This document shows positions 31,687 through 40,542 of a stretch of 64,000 bases of DNA, in pieces (position 1 is the stretch's first letter; each line of letters starts with the position of its first letter). The stretch comes from Fibrisoma montanum (GTDB taxonomy: Bacteria; Bacteroidota; Bacteroidia; Cytophagales; Spirosomataceae): the NCBI RefSeq assembly GCF_003583365.1, contig NZ_QXED01000003.1, forward strand, positions 372,001 through 436,000, given 5' to 3'. Made by a program: the position numbers and the translations under genes. The notes under the pieces were generated by a model that saw only the letters and a program-made list of their open reading frames with translations, was not told the origin of the DNA and searched no databases.

Positions 31687-33894
31687 TCAGACCCTCAGCA
31701 CCACATCATAGCCGTACTCCCGGAGTCCATCAGCGGCCCGTTTCCGTTTTTTCTCGTAGCCAAGTGCCGACAGTTCGCGGCCAATCATAGCCTCGGATAA
31801 TTTACGGTTATTGGCCTTGTTTTCCAGGTACAGCATGATCTTCAGAGCGCTCATAAACACCACATCCTGACCGCCTTTTCCCGTCGGTTTCTCAACGTAC
31901 GCTTCCAGCAGTTGGCGCTCCATGGAATGCACTTCAAAGCCCTGAATTTCCTCGGCAATGCGGGCAACATCCTCCTTGCTGAGGTGATGGCGCTCACCGG
32001 CCTGATACGCGTGGTAAGCCTCCATCAGCAGATCAACCTTATCAATGGCGTTGTAGGCTTCGTAGTCAATCGAGCGCACGTGAATGGCCACGATCTTGCG
32101 GTTGTTGTCAGGATCGGCAATGATCTGGGTGGGGTTCGACGTGCCGCACATAACAGCCAGCCGGCGCCGTTTGACAAACGCCTTGCCGTAGGGCTCCCGG
32201 ATCGTAAACCGATCAATGCTGGCCAGTCCTTTCAGGGTTTCGGGGTCCTTGACCGTCGGGCCTTTCCATTCGTCGTTGAAGGTGATCAGATTCTCGCACA
32301 TGATCATCTCGGTATCCTTACTGACGGGCCAGGTCGTTTCGGCAAAGTAGCGGTTTAGCTCAGCGGGCAACAACCGGCGAAACCATTCCGTTTTGCCCGT
32401 GTTTTTGGGGCCGGTCAGGACCAGAATCAGCGGGGAGTGCTCATCGAAGACAGCCGATATGATCCCCAGCATCCATTTGCGGATGATAAACTCGGCGTAG
32501 TCGGGAAAGAACGAACTGCCCTCCAGTCCGGTATACGAATCAATCGTATCGGCCAGCGCTTTGATCATGCCGGTTGGCCGGCGGTGTTTATGCTGCTCAA
32601 AGAAATCCTGAATGGGATTATACGTCGGCGTAAACGGCGAATGAATGAGCTTGTTGACCATCTTATCGGTGATCTTATCGCTGACCCGTTTGTAGGCATC
32701 GACCCAGATGCCGTTAAAATCGTCGTCCACCAGACTACGGCCGTCCTGATCTTCGATGTAGCGCGAGATGGCATTCCGGCGCATGGGAAACTCCTTACGC
32801 AGGAATATCTCCAGCTGATCGAACAGCGTCTCATCGGTCTGAATCTCCTCCTTGGCGTCGTAAACCTGCTTAACGATGGCCTGGGCCTCGGCAGGGTCTA
32901 CCTTTTCCATCCGGATCAGCTCATCGACCGTGCCCTCGCGGCTTACTTTTAGTTTCTTCCGTAAGGCCGCCAGCGAGACGATGTCGCGGGTCTGCTCGGT
33001 CATTACGTCGAGACCCATCGCCTTGCAGCGGGCGTAGAGATACGAAATGGTCACCGTATGGGGGTTGACCCGCATCAAATAATCAAACTTGCGCTCGGTT
33101 TCCCGCTCGTCGTAATCCGGATGGAAGCGGCTGAAGCGGTCGAAGTAGTCCCGGGCCTCTTCACCGTACTGGGCAATGAGCGACCAGCCGAGCTTGATCC
33201 AGTCTTCATACGAGCCGGTAATGTCCAGCGCCCGGCCTTCCACCTGCTCCAGCAGATGATCGATGTCGCGGCCCGTATGAATGAATGTACCGATGGGTTT
33301 GGCCGCTTCGCGCCGGGCTTTGGCCGTGGGGTACTCCCGGAACAAGGGCGGCTCCGAAGCGGCTACGTACAGGTCGGGATCGTGGGTGACAAATCTGAGC
33401 CGGTTGATGTTGCGGCATCCCTTATCGAAAGCCGCTACCAGCCCGTAGGTTTTGGCGTAGTAGTCGCGAAGACCGTCAAAGCTATCGCCCCACCGGCCGG
33501 CATCGACCCGGACCAGCGCGAACAGACCACGGCCACCGACGGACTTACCGGCCGCCATCGTGTACTTGTCGGCCATAAGCTGCTCACGCACCCGCTCCAG
33601 ATCGTCGTTGAGCTTATCGAAGTCGATGCCCATCACGCCCGAGGGTTCGACCAGCCCCTTCTCCGAGCGGTCCTTGCAGCGGCCCGACAGAATCACGAAC
33701 TCGCCTTTATCCTTGGCGGCTTTGTAGCCGTCTGGGTTGGTATCCCGGTCGATGGCCCGAACGGCGTCGGCGTACGCTTTCCAGGTAGGGTTCGTGCGCA
33801 CACCGGTGAAGAAATCCTCCAGCGAGATGTCCAGACCGATCTTATCGCCGTAGTGCTGGTAGTAGGTAATCAGGGCGTTTAGGGTGGTTGTCAT
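31687..33894 (-). CDS. replication protein: primase-like N-terminus with VirE helicase domain
   Basis: 735 residues from ATG 33894 (MTTTLNALITYYQHYGDKIG); the longer frame to 33966 lacks support. N-terminal about 200 residues match the BT4734-like primase-associated domain (GVMGIDFDKLNDDLERVREQ; KSVGGRGLFALVRVD). A PriCT-like helical part follows (SYEDWIKLGWSLIAQYGEEA). The C-terminal half is a VirE/superfamily III-type ATPase: Walker A LTGPKNTGKTEW near 505, NLITFNDEW as Walker B, and an arginine-finger-like NRKIVAIHV. Likely the phage replication initiator and helicase, acting at the repeat cluster next door. Confidence 0.85.
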   Translation of the reverse strand: MTTTLNALITYYQHYGDKIGLDISLEDFFTGVRTNPTWKAYADAVRAIDRDTNPDGYKAAKDKGEFVILSGRCKDRSEKGLVEPSGVMGIDFDKLNDDLERVREQLMADKYTMAAGKSVGGRGLFALVRVDAGRWGDSFDGLRDYYAKTYGLVAAFDKGCRNINRLRFVTHDPDLYVAASEPPLFREYPTAKARREAAKPIGTFIHTGRDIDHLLEQVEGRALDITGSYEDWIKLGWSLIAQYGEEARDYFDRFSRFHPDYDERETERKFDYLMRVNPHTVTISYLYARCKAMGLDVMTEQTRDIVSLAALRKKLKVSREGTVDELIRMEKVDPAEAQAIVKQVYDAKEEIQTDETLFDQLEIFLRKEFPMRRNAISRYIEDQDGRSLVDDDFNGIWVDAYKRVSDKITDKMVNKLIHSPFTPTYNPIQDFFEQHKHRRPTGMIKALADTIDSYTGLEGSSFFPDYAEFIIRKWMLGIISAVFDEHSPLILVLTGPKNTGKTEWFRRLLPAELNRYFAETTWPVSKDTEMIMCENLITFNDEWKGPTVKDPETLKGLASIDRFTIREPYGKAFVKRRRLAVMCGTSNPTQIIADPDNNRKIVAIHVRSIDYEAYNAIDKVDLLMEAYHAYQAGERHHLSKEDVARIAEEIQGFEVHSMERQLLEAYVEKPTGKGGQDVVFMSALKIMLYLENKANNRKLSEAMIGRELSALGYEKKRKRAADGLREYGYDVVLRV

Positions 33895-33910
33895 ACCAGG
33901 GGAGTGGGTA

Positions 33911-34483
33911 TTAGAATAAAGCGAGTTGCTGAACCGGCTGCGTTGTTTTAGGCGTTCGCACGTCAATCAGCCAGTCGTCATATTTTAGGTACTCTTCCAG
34001 TAGCAGCCACATTGGTTCCCATTCAGGCATGCACAGATAATACGCGAGCTGCTCACGGCCGGGCCGACTGATCAGACCGTAGTGCGTATGGTAGGCCCTG
34101 CTGGAATCCGAAGGGATTTGCAGCCACCGATCGCACTCGGTAACAAATTCGTGCAGCGCGCCCTTGATGGCGGCCTGCCGAGTAGCGTAGGGCGTTGAGT
34201 CGGCACAGATATAGCTTTGATCCTTACCTCCGTCCAGACTTAGCAGCGACCAGCCCCCACCTACCCAGGCTGACAAACCATACCGCCAGCCGGGGCCGGT
34301 ATAGCCCACTTTATGACCACCCCGCCAGACGGCTTCATGGGGTGTCTCGAAGTAGGCAACTCGGATAAAGCACATGATATTGGGCCGATCCCCGTAGGTG
34401 CAGATGTTAAGTACGGTATCCCCGTTCTCGCAGATGATCCGGCCGTAAGGACCAAGGTGCCAGTCGTACTTTGGCTTTTTCAT
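33911..34483 (-). CDS. unknown protein ending in a sliding-clamp-binding motif
   Basis: 190 residues (MKKPKYDWHLGPYGRIICEN ...). Rich in Trp, Tyr and Gly; no known fold recognised. The last six residues are QQLALF, the canonical bacterial clamp-binding pentapeptide QL-x-LF at the free C-terminus. As the same phage carries its own clamp gene (41683-42858), a clamp-tethered replication or repair role is likely. The start overlaps the stop of the helicase-methyltransferase gene by 4 bases. Confidence 0.7.
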   Translation of the reverse strand: MKKPKYDWHLGPYGRIICENGDTVLNICTYGDRPNIMCFIRVAYFETPHEAVWRGGHKVGYTGPGWRYGLSAWVGGGWSLLSLDGGKDQSYICADSTPYATRQAAIKGALHEFVTECDRWLQIPSDSSRAYHTHYGLISRPGREQLAYYLCMPEWEPMWLLLEEYLKYDDWLIDVRTPKTTQPVQQLALF

Positions 34484-36993
34484 AGCGCATCTCCGGTTTC
34501 AATCAGATCGAAAATACTCAGCGCCGACTGGGACACTTCCAGCCCCCGCACGTGCTTGATGCCATCCTGCCAGTAGGCGGTCGTCAGTTCGGTGGCCAGC
34601 GCCCGGCGCTTCATCTTCAGGGCCTGATACGGCACCGACATAATGCCCCCGAAGGGATCGGCTACCAGCTCACCGGGGTTACTGTAGCGCTCGATGAGCC
34701 GTTCGATGATGTCGAGCTGCAGGGGGCAGATGTGCTTGCCGTTGCCCTTCTTGACCTGCTCCGAGTTCAGCGTCCGCATCCGGGTAATGTCGTCCCAGAT
34801 GTCGGGGTGGTTCGCCTGGGGTGGCACGGCCATGAACGTCGAAGGGAGCTTTTTGATCCGGTCCAGCGCTTCGCAGATCGCCACGTGGCGGTGGTAGTCG
34901 TAGCGCTCGGTGGCTTCCAGCGCCTTCCAGAGTTTGAGCACGTCCCTGAGGTCGAGCCGGCGCAGGGCCTCCTCACTCACCAGCCGCTCGCCCGAGGTCT
35001 TCCAGTGGGCATGGGCGTCGAGCTGCCAGCGGCCCCGGCTGTACTGCTCTTTGCTGTGCGTTACCGGAACATCGGCGTAGGCGTTGTCGGAGGAGGTCGG
35101 CGCTTTGCGAAATACGAGCACGTATTCAGGCAGGCCCGCGCCCATCTTGGTCATATCCTTGCAGGCTTCACTCCAGCCCAGGCGGTAGGTCTGATTGTTC
35201 TCCTGCACGACGTCGGTATCGACCGTGATGCGGGTCAGCAAATGAAAGCCATGTTTACGAAAGCAGGCCGTCGTCTCGTCGCTGAAGGGATCAATCGAGG
35301 TAAAGCCCGTACCGTTCATATAGCTGTAGCGGATCCGGTCCTTGACGTGGATGGCGGCAATGCGGCCGGGTTTGAGCGTACGGTAGAGGTGCGGTACCAG
35401 AAAGTCCATCTGCTCGAAGAACTTTTCGTTGGTCTCGTTATGGCCAAAGCAGTTGTAGTTCTCCGAATATTCGTAATGGTTACCAAAGGGGATGCTGGTC
35501 ACGATCAGATCGAGGCTGTCGTCAGAAAACGTTTCCCACTCGGCCACGCAATCGTTATTGATAAGCGTCCAGCCAACACCTTCGGCTACCTTACGGCCGG
35601 TGAACAGCTCCCGTTTCAGTTCCTGCTGGTAGAGGTCACTGTTGAGCCCAAACCGGCGGATGATGTCCGTCATCTCGCTTTGCAGGGTGCGGTGCTGCTG
35701 CCACTTCTGCATGAGGGTTTTGTAAATCTCGGTTTCGGCATCGGTGTAGATCACGTGCACCTCGCAGGGCCGCTCCTGCCCAAAGCGGAAGATGCGGTGC
35801 ACGGCCTGGACAAAGTCATTAAACTTATAATCAATGCCCACGAAGACGGCCTTGTGGCAGTGGTATTGCAGGTTGACCCCGCTGCCGGCGATTTCGGGTT
35901 TGGTCGAAAGAATTGGGTAACGACCTTCAGCAAAGCCGGTCAGAAACTCTTCCCGCTGGTCCATGTTCTGCGAGCCCCAGACGGATTTGCAGGTGGTTCC
36001 CAGCCTGTGCTGAATGGTTTTCCGCTCATCTTCCAAATGGTGCCAGATCAGCCAGTGGTTATGCGGATCGTTGAATACCAGCTCGGCCATCTTTTCAATC
36101 CGATGGGGCATGGATTCCCGTTTCTCCTTAGCGGCATCGGTCAGCGATTTGGAGGAGTCCGGCACGAACGTCGACTGTCCGGTTTTACGGTCGACCGAGA
36201 CGGCCCGCTCAAAGCTGATCAGGTGGGGCACGACCGTCAGCTCGGGTAAATCGTAGCCGGCGTCGTCATAGCCTAAGTCGGAGGGCTTGGTAATGAAGCA
36301 GGCCCATGAGCTCATCCACAGCCAGAACTCCCGTTCGCGTTTGGCGTAGAGCGTCAGGTTGCCGGCCGTCGTGCTGTCACGCTCAAAGAAGCGCGTCAGG
36401 GCCTGACCGCGGTCCATGATGCCCAGATACTCGGCGTAGTTGATCAGCTCCAGGTAGCGGTTGGGTGAGGGCGTAGCGGTGCACACGAACCGGAACGGCA
36501 CCTGCTGAAACGTTTCCAGGATGGTCTGGGTCGTGTCGGTGTCGAGACTCCGCAGGATACTGGCCTCGTCGAAGGTGACGGCCAGAAACTGAGACGCATC
36601 GATCTGACCGCGCCGGATGCGTTCGTAGTTGGTGATGTAAAACACCGTCCCGGCGTCCATCTCATCGGTGCTGGTAATGTAGCGAATAGGCGTAATGCCG
36701 AGCTTCAGCCCGTCGCGTACGAACTCATGCTTGACGCCCAGCGGACAGACGATCAGCACCGCCCTGGTGCCATCACTGTAGTGGTGCAGCAGGCGCAGCG
36801 TTTCGAGCTGAATCATGGTTTTGCCCAATCCAAAACTTGCAAATATGGCTCTACATCCACCTTTACAAGCCCATTGAACAATATCGCGTTGATGCGGCTT
36901 TAATATCGGGTGCAGTTTGTCTTGTGAAATCTGAAGCCCGGTTTTAGGGGCAAGTGTAATTTTACTTTCGAGAAATTCTTGATATGTTCCCAT
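34480..36993 (-). CDS. SF2 helicase fused to DNA methyltransferase
   Basis: 837 residues. N-terminal about 460: SNF2/SF2 helicase with Walker A FGLGKTM (about 52-58), motif II FDEAS, motif III TATPSPN, and motif VI QAVHRIFRFGQERP. C-terminal about 340: amino-methyltransferase with SDDSLDLIVTSIPFGNHYEY (catalytic motif IV, here TSIPF in place of the common TSPPY) and DPFGGIMSVPYQALKMKRRA (SAM site, unusual FGGIM). Probable role: DNA modification against host restriction, with translocation along DNA. The 5' 150 bases are AT-rich, unlike the rest (see the HNH gene). Confidence 0.82.
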   Translation of the reverse strand: MGTYQEFLESKITLAPKTGLQISQDKLHPILKPHQRDIVQWACKGGCRAIFASFGLGKTMIQLETLRLLHHYSDGTRAVLIVCPLGVKHEFVRDGLKLGITPIRYITSTDEMDAGTVFYITNYERIRRGQIDASQFLAVTFDEASILRSLDTDTTQTILETFQQVPFRFVCTATPSPNRYLELINYAEYLGIMDRGQALTRFFERDSTTAGNLTLYAKREREFWLWMSSWACFITKPSDLGYDDAGYDLPELTVVPHLISFERAVSVDRKTGQSTFVPDSSKSLTDAAKEKRESMPHRIEKMAELVFNDPHNHWLIWHHLEDERKTIQHRLGTTCKSVWGSQNMDQREEFLTGFAEGRYPILSTKPEIAGSGVNLQYHCHKAVFVGIDYKFNDFVQAVHRIFRFGQERPCEVHVIYTDAETEIYKTLMQKWQQHRTLQSEMTDIIRRFGLNSDLYQQELKRELFTGRKVAEGVGWTLINNDCVAEWETFSDDSLDLIVTSIPFGNHYEYSENYNCFGHNETNEKFFEQMDFLVPHLYRTLKPGRIAAIHVKDRIRYSYMNGTGFTSIDPFSDETTACFRKHGFHLLTRITVDTDVVQENNQTYRLGWSEACKDMTKMGAGLPEYVLVFRKAPTSSDNAYADVPVTHSKEQYSRGRWQLDAHAHWKTSGERLVSEEALRRLDLRDVLKLWKALEATERYDYHRHVAICEALDRIKKLPSTFMAVPPQANHPDIWDDITRMRTLNSEQVKKGNGKHICPLQLDIIERLIERYSNPGELVADPFGGIMSVPYQALKMKRRALATELTTAYWQDGIKHVRGLEVSQSALSIFDLIETGDAL

Positions 36994-37480
36994 TGCTCAA
37001 ATTCAATAATTTGTAAGGTTCTAAATCGAAATCGGGGGTGGAATGAACAATAGCGTGCAAGCGTTGATTAGGAAGAATTGCCAGGTTTTCCGGAGCGTTG
37101 TTGTGTTTATTTTCATCTATATGATGGACAACCTCCCTGCTTAGTAGTGCCCTGCCTAAGAGCTTTTCGGCTACTACGCGATGCTCATGCCTTCCGTTTA
37201 GCTTTACGTAGGTCGTGGACTTGATATGCTTTCTCCTACTTGAATTATAGCACGTTGCAGAACAGTAGTGAGTGCTATTATCCCTTACTTCGCAGACAAA
37301 CTTGCTCACTGATTTTCCACACTGGGCACACTCAACCTCCGTCTTAGTTTTAGTGCCCTCATACTTGCAAGTTCTGGAGCAATAGACCTGAACTTTGCCA
37401 ACCAACAGTGAGGGGAACTTTTCAAAAACTTTCCCACAAACGGGACAAGTGCATTGTACTTTACGAGATGGCGTCTTCAT
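36962..37480 (-). CDS. HNH homing endonuclease with zinc fingers
   Basis: 172 residues. Two Cys4-type fingers (CPVCGKVFEKFP ... CSRTC; CAQCGKSV ... CSATC), then an HNH_3-type catalytic core (EVVHHIDENKHNNAPENLAI). Free-standing HNH endonucleases of phages cut intronless alleles of a neighbour gene and spread by repair. It overlaps the start of the helicase-methyltransferase gene by 32 bases, and its low GC carries over into the first about 150 bases of that gene, as if both had been replaced together. Confidence 0.82.
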   Translation of the reverse strand: MKTPSRKVQCTCPVCGKVFEKFPSLLVGKVQVYCSRTCKYEGTKTKTEVECAQCGKSVSKFVCEVRDNSTHYCSATCYNSSRRKHIKSTTYVKLNGRHEHRVVAEKLLGRALLSREVVHHIDENKHNNAPENLAILPNQRLHAIVHSTPDFDLEPYKLLNLSNGNISRISRK

Positions 37481-37500
37481 ACGAAAGGGATTGGTAAGTT

Positions 37501-37515
37501 ACGCTTATCAAGCGT
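37501..37515. repeat. palindrome upstream of HNH gene
   Basis: ACGCTT-ATC-AAGCGT, perfect 6-base arms, in the 46-bp gap between the DEAH helicase and the HNH gene. Same style as the intergenic palindromes at 7621, 26402 and 31486. Confidence 0.4.
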
Positions 37516-37526
37516 ATTTATAAAGC

Positions 37527-39107
37527 TTAGTAAGCCGGCGATGCCTGCCGGAAGGGATGCGCTTCGAGATCGTGACTGGGCTGCAGGATGGGCAGCTGGT
37601 AGGGCTGGTAGTTTTCCCAGCCTTTTTTGTAGCCCCACAGGTCAGCCGCGGCTCGGAGTTCATCCCGGAACTGCGCTTCGCTCTGGGCCCGCTGGCGAAT
37701 GATGTGGATCATCCAGCCTTTCTTACGGTCACGGGCTTTGCGGATCTGCTCGAGTTGTTCAACACGTAGCTCCGGCCAGTTGGCGGCCCTATCCAGCTTC
37801 AGCACCTCCCGAAAATCCGCCACGACTTCAAATTCAGCGTCGATGCCCACCGATGGCGCGCTCTCCTTTTTGGGGAATTCGTACTGGCACTGGGGGCAGA
37901 TGGGTGCACTGGCCCGGATGATGGCCTCGCAGCTGGGGCAATCCTTGACCGGGGCCACGCCTTCTTTCTGGGAGGTACCTTTGCGCCCTTCGAACTTGGC
38001 CCGCCAGTCCCGGGGCGATTCCCACAGGCCCAGCTCGCGGTAATTGCCGCCCATGTCCAGAATCCTAAAGTGATCCTTGCCGGGCGCAATCCGGCTCCCC
38101 CGCCCGCAGGCCTGTAGCCAGTAAGCCTCCGAGGTGGTGGCCCGGTTCATCACTACGCACTCGACGGCCGGATCGTCAAAACCGGCGTTGAGAATGCCCA
38201 CGTTGCACAGCACCGGGAAGGCGCCACTCTTGAAAGCCATAATGATTGATTCGCGCTCATCGGGATCGGTGTCGCCGTCGAGGTGCCGGGCCGGAATACC
38301 CGCCCGGTTGAACTCCTCGGTGACGGCCAGGCTGTGCTCGACGTTCACGTTGAAGACGATCGTTTTCAGCGGGTGGCGCGGTCCGTCGCCACGGTCTCGA
38401 AGGCAAAACTCCCGGTACTTGTCCAGCAGACCGGCGTACACCTCACGCTTGGCAAACACGTCCATCTGAGACTGATCGGAGTACTCCCCTTTCTTGTCCA
38501 CTTTGAGCTTCGAGCGGTCGACCTGTTTGGCGGAAAAGGTAACTGCCGGGGAAAGAAAGCCCATCTCGATGAGCTCCGGAATCTGCACCGGACAGACGAT
38601 ATCCGAGTAGTAGTTCGAGAGCGGGTCTTTCTTACTGGCCGCGATGGGGGTCGCCGTGGCTCCGATCACCACCGGGTTCAGCGCCTGTTCATCCCAGTAG
38701 CGGAACAACCGCTTGAAGTTCCCCATGTGGCACTCGTCGATGATCACCATCGTCAGGCCCGCGGCCAGGTCGGGCATCTTTTCGATGCGCTTCATGTAGG
38801 TATCGATCATGCCCACAAAGCAGCGCGCCCGCCGGTTGATGTGCCGGTTGTCGGCCGTGATGCGTTCGATGCGCAGGTTCCGCTCCGAGAGCGCCCCGCC
38901 CGCCTGGGTCAATAGCTCGATGCGGTGCGTGAGGATCAAGGCCCGGTTGGTCAGATTGCGCCCCAGGTGCTCATCGACCATGTGACTAAACGTCTTGGTC
39001 TTTCCCGCCCCGGTGGGCAGACACAGCACTACCCGGCGATGACCGGCCCGGAACGAATCGCGCAGCATCTCGATGGCGGAAAGCTGGTAAGGTCGTAGTT
39101 GGATCAT
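37527..39107 (-). CDS. DEAH-type helicase with C-terminal zinc ribbon
   Basis: 526 residues. Type-III-restriction/UvrB-like SF2 helicase: Q-motif-like MIQLRPYQLSAIEML, Walker A LPTGAGKT (about 30), motif II IIDECH, motif III GATATP, motif VI QACGRGSRIAPGK. After the helicase a Cys4 ribbon lies near 415-435 (CPSCEAI ... CPQCQYEF). Phage helicases of this type work in replication fork restart or recombination. It overlaps the upstream gene by 4 bases. Full length, no damage seen. Confidence 0.88.
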   Translation of the reverse strand: MIQLRPYQLSAIEMLRDSFRAGHRRVVLCLPTGAGKTKTFSHMVDEHLGRNLTNRALILTHRIELLTQAGGALSERNLRIERITADNRHINRRARCFVGMIDTYMKRIEKMPDLAAGLTMVIIDECHMGNFKRLFRYWDEQALNPVVIGATATPIAASKKDPLSNYYSDIVCPVQIPELIEMGFLSPAVTFSAKQVDRSKLKVDKKGEYSDQSQMDVFAKREVYAGLLDKYREFCLRDRGDGPRHPLKTIVFNVNVEHSLAVTEEFNRAGIPARHLDGDTDPDERESIIMAFKSGAFPVLCNVGILNAGFDDPAVECVVMNRATTSEAYWLQACGRGSRIAPGKDHFRILDMGGNYRELGLWESPRDWRAKFEGRKGTSQKEGVAPVKDCPSCEAIIRASAPICPQCQYEFPKKESAPSVGIDAEFEVVADFREVLKLDRAANWPELRVEQLEQIRKARDRKKGWMIHIIRQRAQSEAQFRDELRAAADLWGYKKGWENYQPYQLPILQPSHDLEAHPFRQASPAY

Positions 39108-39556
39108 AAACAGCCTTTTTTAATAAAGTAGTTGTACCAGGTTACCCAGCTCCCTTCGGTGAAAAATCCCCAGACGCGTCTACGTCTGCCCATCAGGCAC
39201 AGCGTTACGGCTGTTCGCTCGCCTAAACGCTTACCGATTTTGGCCCGGTCCTGGGTGTTTCGGTCATATATAGGGTGCAGTTGTACCCAGTGCGCGTGCG
39301 TAGCCGGCCGGTACAGAAGCATGCCCGGCCAAATGCGACGGGACTTACCACCGGGCAACCGTTCGATGTACCCCCGCCACAAAACCAGTGTCCAGAAGTT
39401 CCAGGGGTGATCGTGAAAATCCGGATGATCTGACCGGTGGAAAACGTGTAAGCATAACTGCCATGTTTTACGCTGAATAAGCGTATACCGGGTCAAATAA
39501 GGTATACCCGCATCACCGCGACCCTCACAGCCATAAATGATCTTCTTACTTATCAT
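39104..39556 (-). CDS. cupin-like phage protein
   Basis: 150 residues. The HRSDHPDFHDHPWNFWTLVL block with clustered His and the later GMLLYRPATHAHWVQLHP segment fit a small cupin barrel with metal-binding His residues. Similar single-cupin proteins are common in phages without known function. No signal peptide. It is coupled by a 4-base overlap to the helicase gene. Confidence 0.6.
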   Translation of the reverse strand: MISKKIIYGCEGRGDAGIPYLTRYTLIQRKTWQLCLHVFHRSDHPDFHDHPWNFWTLVLWRGYIERLPGGKSRRIWPGMLLYRPATHAHWVQLHPIYDRNTQDRAKIGKRLGERTAVTLCLMGRRRRVWGFFTEGSWVTWYNYFIKKGCL

Positions 39557-39561
39557 ACCGG

Positions 39562-39768
39562 TTACTCTTTCTTGGATGAACTACTGCCCCCTTTGAACAG
39601 AATCGAACACAGCAGGCTTAGCTTCAGCGCGTCCCAGAAGTCCAGCACCGGCATGTGAAAGAGCCGAACGGCAACATCGTTCCAAAGCAGCTGAACCGGC
39701 CATGCCAGCAAAACGGCGTAGAAAACGAGAATCAAAGTGATGGTACTTAGTGAGGCTATTGTTTTCAT
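39562..39768 (-). CDS. small membrane protein
   Basis: 68 residues, one clear membrane segment near the N-terminus (LSTITLILVFYAVLLAWPVQ) and a second weaker one (DALKLSLLCSILFKG), with a Ser/Lys tail. Sits between two early genes; role unknown. Confidence 0.6.
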   Translation of the reverse strand: MKTIASLSTITLILVFYAVLLAWPVQLLWNDVAVRLFHMPVLDFWDALKLSLLCSILFKGGSSSSKKE

Positions 39769-39773
39769 GATGG

Positions 39774-40079
39774 TTAGTTGTTAGTTGATTGCTGTTGAAG
39801 GTTGATGATCTGAACGCTCAGGCGGTTTTCAGGATCGGCCCGGTAGGCCTGCCAGCTGGCCATCTGGGCTTTATAAGTTTCTTGGCGACCAAATTTCCCA
39901 AATCGATCCGGCCGATTAGGCGGGCGTTTCGGTTTCGGCATGTTGTAATCCAGCGCCGACAGGTGCGCCTGCCGGATCAGTTTCAGAATGCGCCGGCACT
40001 GGGTTTCGGTGGTAGCCGTCCGGGTCAGTTCCACGAACGGGCCTTTGGCCACAATCTGGTATTTGGGTTGGCGTTTCAT
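39774..40079 (-). CDS. hypothetical early protein, basic
   Basis: 101 residues from ATG 40079 (MKRQPKYQIVAKGPFVELTR); a longer frame to 40349 covers another gene and has unlikely composition. N-terminal alpha/beta part, then a very basic Pro/Arg/Lys segment (MPKPKRPPNRPDRFGKFGRQ) that may bind nucleic acid. The ATG overlaps the stop of the membrane gene upstream (ATGA). Confidence 0.62.
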   Translation of the reverse strand: MKRQPKYQIVAKGPFVELTRTATTETQCRRILKLIRQAHLSALDYNMPKPKRPPNRPDRFGKFGRQETYKAQMASWQAYRADPENRLSVQIINLQQQSTNN

Positions 40080-40279
40080 ACGGTACGGTTTTTTAGCGTG
40101 GACCAGATCAGCATCACAAGGCCGGCCAGATTGCCCAGCCGAAAGCCCAGGGTCGGGCGGTAGCGCCGGCCAGGGCGGTATCCCAGCCGGCGAATCACCA
40201 GCGCGGTCCAGACGATCACTACCAGCAGGGTGACCAGCAGCAGCGATGCGGAATGGGAGGGATGGAACATGAGTGACAT
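40076..40279 (-). CDS. small membrane protein
   Basis: 67 residues. Membrane segment SASLLLVTLLVVIVWTALVI near the start, a basic loop (RRLGYRPGRRYRP) and a second hydrophobic stretch (LAGLVMLIWS). Coupled to the following gene by 4 bases. Function not recognised. Confidence 0.58.
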   Translation of the reverse strand: MSLMFHPSHSASLLLVTLLVVIVWTALVIRRLGYRPGRRYRPTLGFRLGNLAGLVMLIWSTLKNRTV

Positions 40280-40317
40280 TAGTAAGATACGTTTGATAGT
40301 GGTATTTTACTACATGG

Positions 40318-40542
40318 TTATGCCCCTCCCTGCGCCTTATGATGGGCAATCTCCCGGTCTAGGTACCATCTGGCTTTCTGTAGATCCTCCACCGTTTTGG
40401 TGGGGTCTTTCTTACCCGCCCGGGCAATGTATTTGACGGCGTTACCCAAGCAGAAACCAAGCTTCTTGTCTTCGATAAAATCAATTACTTCGATCTGTCC
40501 ATCCGTATAATGAGCCGGATGGTTTACGGGGTCATTTTGCAT
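40318..40542 (-). CDS. DUF3310 family protein
   Basis: 74 residues with the DUF3310 signature: VNHPAHYTDGQIEVIDFIED, FCLGNAVKYIARAGKKD, DLQKARWYLDREI. These small phage proteins are often called nucleotide-kinase-like, but their role is not established. Overlaps the MazG-like gene by 11 bases. Confidence 0.88.
   Translation of the reverse strand: MQNDPVNHPAHYTDGQIEVIDFIEDKKLGFCLGNAVKYIARAGKKDPTKTVEDLQKARWYLDREIAHHKAQGGA

Noticed and set aside
34552-36249. Long plus-strand open frame (565 codons) and similar ones at 6097-7371, 13107-14042 and 25112-26023
   Set aside because: They mirror real minus-strand genes with clear motifs; composition is that of antisense frames in GC-rich DNA.
40287-40294. 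Plus-strand TACGTTTG promoter-like box
   Set aside because: No plus-strand gene follows; chance match in an AT-rich gap.
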